From: Candidatus Nitrosopumilus sp.
Lineage (GTDB): Archaea; Thermoproteota; Nitrososphaeria; Nitrososphaerales; Nitrosopumilaceae
Reading direction: 5' to 3'
Length of the DNA stretch: 10,100 nucleotides
Assembly: GCA_029864805.1 (NCBI GenBank)
Contig: JAOTSS010000063.1
Coordinates: 1 to 10,100 of the forward strand
In this document: piece after piece, positions 4,172-10,100 of the stretch
Numbering within the stretch: position 1 is the stretch's first letter
Layout of the letters: each line of letters opens with the position of its first letter
Translations under genes and position numbers: made by a program
The notes under the pieces: model-generated
What the model was told of the DNA's origin: nothing
The model's input: the letters and a program-made list of their open reading frames with translations, nothing else
Databases searched by the model: none

Positions 4172-6268
4172 ATGACAGAATCTGTAATTTTATCACCCAA
4201 ATCAATTGCCGTTATTGGGGCATCTGACAAAAGAGGTAGTGTAGGGGCTACAATTACCTCTAATATTATGAATGGTTTCAAAGGTTCAGTTTATCCAATT
4301 AGCCCATCACGAGAAACAGTATTTTACAAAAAAGCATACAAGAGTGTTTTAGACGTTCCAAAATCAATTGATCTTGCAGTTATTGTAATCAAAAATACAC
4401 TAGTTGCACCTGTCTTAGAAGAATGTGGTAAAAAGAAAATCAAAGGAGTAATTATCATTACTGCAGGTTTCAAAGAAGTCGATGAAGAAGGAGCAAAACG
4501 AGAACAAGAACTAAAAGATATTGCTAAAAAATATAAAATTCAAGTCATTGGACCAAACTGTCTTGGTGTGATGAACCTTGACCCAAAAACAATGATGAAT
4601 TCTACATTTCTTAAAGTTACACCAAAGTCTGGAAAAATTGCACTTGTATCTCAAAGCGGTGCCATATGTGCAGCATTAGTTGAAGATGCTAGCGCACAAG
4701 GAATAGGTTTCTCAGCAGTTGTAAGTCTTGGAAATAAAGCTGCGATGAGCGAAGTTGATGTTCTAAAAATTCTTGCAAATCATAAACAAACCAAAGTCAT
4801 TGTAATGTATCTTGAAGACATGGGAGATGGTCAGGAATTTCTTAAAGTTTGTAAAAATATTACTAAAAAACTCAAAAAACCTGTACTCGTTCTTAAATCA
4901 GGACGTAGTCCAGAGGGTGCAAAGGCCGCAATGTCTCATACTGGTGCCTTGATGGGTTCAGATGAAATCTATGATGCTTTACTAAAACAATCTGGTGCAA
5001 TTCGAGTTGATACTATGGAGGAACTATTTGATTATGCAACTGCATTTTCAAAACAACCACTTCCAACAGCAGCTGGCTTAGTTATTGTATCCAACGCAGG
5101 TGGGCCTGCAATTATTTCCACTGATGCCTGCTCTAAAGCAGGAATTAGAATGGCCAAAATTGATAGTATTCGTCCAAAGATTGATGAGGTAATTCCTCCT
5201 TGGGGAAGCTCTAGAAATCCTGTTGATATTGTTGGTGATGCTGATTTTAATAGATTCCATAATGTATTGGAACGTGTGCTCAAACATTCAAAAGTTGGTT
5301 CAGTTATTACAATGTGTACACCTTCTGGAACTCTGAATTATGATAAACTAGCAGAAGTAATTGTTGAAATGTCAAAGAAATACAAAAAGACAATGCTTGC
5401 AAGCTTGATGGGATTGGATGAAGGTGTTACAAACAGAGAAATTTTATCCAAAGGAGATGTTCCCTATTACACATATGCTGAAGGAGCAATTAGAACTTTA
5501 GCTGCAATGAAAACATTTGCAATTTGGGTAAATACCAAAGAAGGAAAAATTACAAAATTCAAAGTAAACAAAGCAAAAGCAAAAAAGATCTTTGATAAAG
5601 TGAAAAAAGAAAAAAGACCAAATCTTCTAGAAGAAGAAGGACAAGAAGTTCTTAAAGCATATGGATTACCATTACCACAAAGCGCACTTGCTAAAAATGA
5701 AACAGAAGCAATAAAGATTGCAAAGAAAATTGGTTATCCTGTTGTAATGAAAATTGCATCGCCACAGATTATTCATAAATCTGATGCTGGCGGTGTTAAA
5801 GTAAATCTTACAAACGATGAAGAAATCAAAGATGCATTCAAAATAATTATCAAAAATGCTAAAAAATACAACAAGAACGCTGAGATTAAAGGGGTTTTGA
5901 TTGTTGAGATGGTAAAAGGCGGCAAGGAACTAATCATTGGTTCAAAACTTGAACCTGGTTTTGGCCCCGTGATAATGCTTGGAATGGGAGGAATCTATGT
6001 TGAGGTTCTAAAAGATGTTACATTCAAACTTGCACCAGTAACTGATATTGAAGCTGATGATATGATAGCCTCAATTAAAACTCAAAAACTACTTCAAGGT
6101 GTTAGAGGCGAGAAACCATCTGATATTGCAAAACTCTCTGAATGCATTCAGAGATTGTCTCAACTAGTTTCTGACTTTAAAGAAATTAAAGAATTAGACA
6201 TGAATCCTGTGCTTGTCATGGAAAAGGGCAAAGGCTGTCGTATTCTTGATGTCCGAATTGGGCTTTGA
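4172..6268 (+). CDS. 4-hydroxybutyrate-CoA ligase (ADP-forming), acyl-CoA synthetase family
   Basis: This 698-residue fused-subunit ADP-forming acyl-CoA synthetase has four visible parts. Residues 5-130 are a CoA-binding Rossmann domain (VIGASDKRGSVG, IGPNCLG). Residues 150-300 are a succinyl-CoA-ligase-like domain with the phospho-accepting His256 in AAMSHTGALMGSDE. A second ligase-like domain follows to about 460. Residues 480-698 are the ATP-grasp domain (YPVVMKIASPQIIHKSDAGG, then GGIYVEVLKDVTF and ELDMNPVLV). The chemistry is acid + ATP + CoA giving acyl-CoA + ADP + phosphate via phosphohistidine. Thaumarchaea use such ADP-forming enzymes, which save one high-energy bond, in their 3-hydroxypropionate/4-hydroxybutyrate cycle. 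The gene directly downstream encodes 4-hydroxybutyryl-CoA dehydratase, so 4-hydroxybutyrate is the best substrate guess (Nmar_0206-like). The paralogous 3-hydroxypropionate enzyme has the same architecture, so specificity rests on context. Confidence 0.92.
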   Translation: MTESVILSPKSIAVIGASDKRGSVGATITSNIMNGFKGSVYPISPSRETVFYKKAYKSVLDVPKSIDLAVIVIKNTLVAPVLEECGKKKIKGVIIITAGFKEVDEEGAKREQELKDIAKKYKIQVIGPNCLGVMNLDPKTMMNSTFLKVTPKSGKIALVSQSGAICAALVEDASAQGIGFSAVVSLGNKAAMSEVDVLKILANHKQTKVIVMYLEDMGDGQEFLKVCKNITKKLKKPVLVLKSGRSPEGAKAAMSHTGALMGSDEIYDALLKQSGAIRVDTMEELFDYATAFSKQPLPTAAGLVIVSNAGGPAIISTDACSKAGIRMAKIDSIRPKIDEVIPPWGSSRNPVDIVGDADFNRFHNVLERVLKHSKVGSVITMCTPSGTLNYDKLAEVIVEMSKKYKKTMLASLMGLDEGVTNREILSKGDVPYYTYAEGAIRTLAAMKTFAIWVNTKEGKITKFKVNKAKAKKIFDKVKKEKRPNLLEEEGQEVLKAYGLPLPQSALAKNETEAIKIAKKIGYPVVMKIASPQIIHKSDAGGVKVNLTNDEEIKDAFKIIIKNAKKYNKNAEIKGVLIVEMVKGGKELIIGSKLEPGFGPVIMLGMGGIYVEVLKDVTFKLAPVTDIEADDMIASIKTQKLLQGVRGEKPSDIAKLSECIQRLSQLVSDFKEIKELDMNPVLVMEKGKGCRILDVRIGL

Positions 6269-6307
6269 TCGCAAATCATTCCTAAAATTCACTCATACAG
6301 TTTTAGA

Positions 6308-6317
6308 ATATTTATAC
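6308..6317 (+). promoter_or_regulatory. Strong TATA-like box for the 4-hydroxybutyryl-CoA dehydratase gene
   Basis: ATATTTATAC is the best archaeal TATA match in the window and is centred about 28 bases before the ATG at 6341. It gives the dehydratase its own leaderless transcript despite the short 72-base gap after the synthetase gene, allowing independent, probably high expression. Confidence 0.6.
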
Positions 6318-6340
6318 AACATCAAAACCAATAGTATTAG

Positions 6341-7867
<1,527 letters not shown>

Positions 7868-7919
7868 ACGTATTTCGAATCTAGTCTTTTATAATTCAGT
7901 ATGACAACAATGAAGTTAT

Positions 7920-8156
7920 TCACATCTTTACTGCTTCTCTAAATACAGGATCTCTTTTTCCATATCTCCAATTGATGGTCATAATGAATAATAGAATTTT
8001 GGTTGAATCCTGTCATAAATGACGTACCTGAATCAGTATTCATTAGGTGATTGTCACGAATTTCTCTGAGTAATTGTATTTGTGGAGTCACCAAAAGGAG
8101 TTTGCATATGCAGAATTAAATAAAATTAATACTGCAAAAATAACTAGATATTTCAA
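7920..8156 (-). pseudogene. Frameshifted remnant of a small secreted protein
   Basis: Inside a 464-base stretch (7868-8331) with no intact gene, the minus strand reads from a TTG at 8156 a clean signal peptide, MKYLVIFAVLILFNSAYA, then NSF-W and a TGA at 8088-8090. Dropping one base from the run of four T's just before that stop gives NSFGDSTNTITQRNS. A second one-base break near 8056 joins to DNHLMNTDSGTSFMTG, then FNQNSIIHYDHQ. A third near 7974 joins to NWRYGKRDPVFREAVKM, ending in TGA at 7920-7922. Three successive one-base insertions in one coherent protein-like track suggest a decayed gene of about 75-80 residues; sequencing error at one site is possible, at three unlikely. The original start may have been ATG, now TTG. 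The family is unknown. The signal peptide is the firm part; the downstream joins are my reconstruction. In the rest of the gap I see only the inverted repeat at 8259-8310. Confidence 0.5.
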
Positions 8157-8258
8157 CCAGCAATTTTGTTTAATGTTAATTCATAAATGATTCTACTCTT
8201 GAAACTGATAATTTCTGAGGATCCTTTTTTAGTAAATTTGATACAATAATACTACCAA

Positions 8259-8310
8259 ACAAACAGGACGATCTATTGCTTTGTTATAAGGCATATGTGA
8301 ACCTGTTTGT
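8259..8310. repeat. 9-bp inverted repeat with 34-base spacer downstream of the signal peptidase gene
   Basis: ACAAACAGG (8259-8267) is matched by its exact reverse complement CCTGTTTGT at 8302-8310; one more base pair fits after a single mismatch. It starts 22 bases past the stop codon of the minus-strand signal peptidase gene, so it would fold in that transcript's 3' untranslated region. There is no clear U-tract after it. It could be a 3' stem, a regulator site, or the scar of a small insertion. Confidence 0.4.
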
Positions 8311-8331
8311 CTGAATTTTAACGAATTTGAC

Positions 8332-9030
8332 TCATTCTTTCTCTTTTGTATCTTTATTTCTTTCTTCAACAGCTTTGTCTGTGTCTTTTGAATTTTCTTT
8401 CATGTCTTCTGATTTTTCCACATGTTCAAAATATTCTGAATCTTTTTCTATCTTATCAATATCTGACAACTCTTTACTTATATCATCTTTTTTTGAATCT
8501 AACGGATCAGTGAATGTGAGTTCTTTTTCACTTTTATTTTTTGCCATTTGTTTTACAATCATAATGCCTATGACAACTGCGATAATGACATAGTTGATTG
8601 GTGGTTTTAGCAACTGTGTAACATATCCAACTTGTGGAATCGTATATGCTACTTTTCCAATGTATTCTTCTTCAGTAATTGGAAAATCGGTTCCAGGAAT
8701 AGATGCAGGATTTGCATCACCTTTTGTTCTAATTGTTTTGGGATCCTCATCAATAATCGATGCAACTCTATGCACAATTACTCTGTTGTGATCAGACGGT
8801 CGATTAAACACAATAATATCTCCTATCTCAATATCTTCAAATGGTTCATGTCCTTGTACCACTAATACATCATATACTTGTAAAACTGGAATCATACTTC
8901 CACTTGCAACTACATAAAATGGATTTTGTGTTCCAAAAGCAACTTGTAATCCTATCCAAATAACTAAAACTCCAACACCGACAATGATTATGTCTTTAAT
9001 GACTCCTTTAGAGATGGATCTTTTTGCCAA
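8332..9030 (-). CDS. Signal peptidase I (Sec11-type) with long charged C-terminal tail
   Basis: The 232-residue protein is a membrane-bound type I signal peptidase, which removes Sec signal peptides on the outer face of the membrane. Box B is VASGSMIPVL with the nucleophile Ser45; box D is VIVHRVAS with His87 in place of the bacterial Lys, as in archaeal and ER enzymes; box E is TKGDANPAS with Asp105. One TM helix (about 12-31) precedes the catalytic domain and another (about 146-160) follows it. From 161 on, the protein has about 70 very hydrophilic Glu/Lys/Asp-rich residues with no recognisable domain, predicted to be cytoplasmic. The start is TTG: a stop codon lies directly upstream in frame and the next Met is the catalytic-motif Met46. 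A TATA-like box about 29 bases upstream supports it. It follows the zinc-finger/PRC-barrel gene by 39 bases. Confidence 0.92.
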   Translation of the reverse strand: MAKRSISKGVIKDIIIVGVGVLVIWIGLQVAFGTQNPFYVVASGSMIPVLQVYDVLVVQGHEPFEDIEIGDIIVFNRPSDHNRVIVHRVASIIDEDPKTIRTKGDANPASIPGTDFPITEEEYIGKVAYTIPQVGYVTQLLKPPINYVIIAVVIGIMIVKQMAKNKSEKELTFTDPLDSKKDDISKELSDIDKIEKDSEYFEHVEKSEDMKENSKDTDKAVEERNKDTKEKE

Positions 9031-9054
9031 TTATATTATCGCCTTAGTGTCATT

Positions 9055-9063
9055 GATTAAATT
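9055..9063 (-). promoter_or_regulatory. TATA-like box for the signal peptidase gene
   Basis: The minus strand reads AATTTAATC, centred about 29 bases before the TTG start at 9030 in the 39-base gap between the two minus-strand genes. It fits a leaderless transcript starting at the TTG. Confidence 0.4.
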
Positions 9064-9069
9064 TACTAG

Positions 9070-9795
9070 CTAGATCTTCGTTCCGCATTCTTCACAGAAT
9101 TTGGAACCATCTTTATTCCCAAAACCACAATTAGAGCATTTTCCAGGCTGATCTGCTTCTTCAGGATTTCCCAAAAGAACTATTTCTCCAATCTTTTTGA
9201 TATTGCTCCATGGGATGCTGCCTTCAGTACCATCATTTTTAGTAACAACCAGAACCATTGATTGTGTAGAATCAATCCCCACTTGTTTTGCGGTTCCAAC
9301 CTTGTTAGCATTTTCATCATATATTCCTCTTCCTTCAATTGAACTAACTGATGTTGCTGGACCTGGTTGTGTTACTGTTTTCTGTGGAGTTTGCATTTCA
9401 GATTCTACAACTTGTTGTGGTACACTTTCAACTGCAGATTCTAATGGTTTTGCAACTCCAACATCTCCAGCCTCATCTTGTTTTCTGAATTCTCTGTATT
9501 CTGCTATTGATGCATTACATGAATTACAAATGTATTGTCCTTTTTCATATAGGATGAGATTTTCTGCAACCTCTTCATTGGGATTTTCAAATTCTATTTT
9601 TGGAGAACCCTCAAATTCTTTTTCACAAGTATTGCAAAAATGTTTAGTAATTTTTTCAGCTTCTAATCTTCCAATTGGTGCTAAAAACAGATCTGGTCCA
9701 CCTAAATTGCCTTTCATCTGCTGTTCATCTGTAACTGTGGCCATAACATAGCCTCCAGAACCTCGTAACTTTTTTAATCTAAGTTCTGAACTCAT
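9070..9795 (-). CDS. Zinc-finger / PRC-barrel / zinc-ribbon protein, unknown function
   Basis: This is a soluble 241-residue protein in three parts. Residues 50-100 hold two CxxC knuckles 33 residues apart (Cys54/57 in FCNTCEKEF, Cys90/93 in YICNSCNAS), forming one treble-clef or ribbon-like zinc site. Residues 105-150 are a flexible Gln/Pro/Thr/Val-rich linker. Residues 150-210 are a PRC-barrel (IEGRGIYDENANKVGTAKQV, then GSIPWSNIKKIGEIVLL), a small beta barrel used for protein-protein contacts and best known in photosynthetic reaction-centre H subunit, RimM and the archaeal division protein CdvA. Residues 218-241 form a zinc ribbon (KCSNCGFGN, SKFCEECGTKI) with Cys220/223/234/237. The start is the ATG at 9795, supported by a TATA-like box 27 bases upstream; an internal Met18 (MATVTDEQQ) is an alternative. 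It could be an adaptor in division, RNA or ribosome-related work; the sequence does not decide. Confidence 0.82.
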   Translation of the reverse strand: MSSELRLKKLRGSGGYVMATVTDEQQMKGNLGGPDLFLAPIGRLEAEKITKHFCNTCEKEFEGSPKIEFENPNEEVAENLILYEKGQYICNSCNASIAEYREFRKQDEAGDVGVAKPLESAVESVPQQVVESEMQTPQKTVTQPGPATSVSSIEGRGIYDENANKVGTAKQVGIDSTQSMVLVVTKNDGTEGSIPWSNIKKIGEIVLLGNPEEADQPGKCSNCGFGNKDGSKFCEECGTKI

Positions 9796-9817
9796 ATCTG
9801 GGTTTTATAAAAACGTC

Positions 9818-9826
9818 ATTTAAGTA
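9818..9826 (-). promoter_or_regulatory. TATA-like box for the zinc-finger/PRC-barrel gene
   Basis: The minus strand reads ACTTAAATG, centred about 27 bases before the ATG at 9795. It supports the full-length start over Met18. The 106-base gap 9796-9901 is a divergent promoter region shared with the thioredoxin gene, whose own box I could not place with confidence. Confidence 0.45.
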
Positions 9827-9901
9827 TATATCAAATTTTATTCTACAACAAAAAATATGGTGTAAATTTTGGTGAACATTTTTAGGTATGTTTAACTCAA
9901 T

Positions 9902-10100
<199 letters not shown>

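Noticed and set aside
7901..7942. Tiny plus-strand frame MTTMKLFTSLLLL resembling the start of a secreted protein, with a TATA-like TTTTATAA nearby
   Set aside because: It closes after 13 codons, the TATA spacing is too short for the first ATG, and the same bases are better explained by the minus-strand remnant.
8327..8593. Plus-strand serine/phenylalanine-rich frame of 88 codons
   Set aside because: It is antisense to the Glu/Lys/Asp-rich tail of signal peptidase; Ser/Phe-rich shadows are the expected complement of GAA/GAT/AAA codons.
9197..9751. Plus-strand frame of 184 codons opposite the zinc-finger/PRC-barrel gene
   Set aside because: The minus-strand gene has clear zinc and PRC motifs; the opposite frame shows no domain and has no promoter.

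Overview
The window looks like a low-GC (about one third by eye) ammonia-oxidising Thaumarchaeota/Nitrososphaerota chromosome of the Nitrosopumilus type. The main reason is an adjacent pair made of an ADP-forming acyl-CoA synthetase and a 4-hydroxybutyryl-CoA dehydratase. This matches my recollection of the Nitrosopumilus maritimus pair Nmar_0206/Nmar_0207 from the thaumarchaeal 3-hydroxypropionate/4-hydroxybutyrate carbon-fixation cycle. Archaeal TATA-like boxes lie about 24-31 bases before many start codons, which implies mostly leaderless transcripts. A Sec11-type signal peptidase, zinc-ribbon/PRC-barrel proteins and a haloarchaea-like HTH/3-TM gene pair fit the same picture.

Layout. Bases 1-162 (minus) hold the N-terminus of a universal stress protein. 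Bases 383-898 (minus) encode a four-helix membrane protein with a CPxC motif, followed downstream by a 10-bp hairpin that is probably its terminator. On the plus strand come a small charged orphan protein (953-1204) and a secreted, His-rich-ended beta protein (1242-1694). The latter shares four bases of stop codon with a convergent radical SAM enzyme (1691-2572, minus). From a divergent promoter region, a plus-strand run starts: a winged-helix regulator (2672-2974), a 3-TM protein (3000-3284), a multi-TM protein with a GTG start (3315-3758) and an RNase HI-like protein (3748-4104).

The metabolic core is 4172-7867: 4-hydroxybutyrate-CoA ligase (ADP-forming), then 4-hydroxybutyryl-CoA dehydratase. 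Each gene has its own TATA box. Together they take 4-hydroxybutyrate to crotonyl-CoA, the second half of the carbon-fixation cycle.

Bases 7868-8331 have no intact gene. On the minus strand they hold what looks like a decayed or frameshifted small secreted protein (7920-8156), with a clear signal peptide followed by three frame breaks. They also hold a 9-bp inverted repeat (8259-8310). Next, on the minus strand, come signal peptidase I (8332-9030, TTG start, long charged tail) and a two-zinc-finger PRC-barrel protein (9070-9795). A divergent thioredoxin runs off the right edge (9902-10100).

No tRNA, rRNA, CRISPR array, insertion sequence or obvious defence or mobile system was seen. Most of the window is ordinary core genome. 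The points that deserve a second look are the frameshifted secreted-protein remnant, the active-site departures in the dehydratase and the RNase H, the HTH/3-TM pair, the CPxC membrane protein and the zinc-PRC-zinc architecture.
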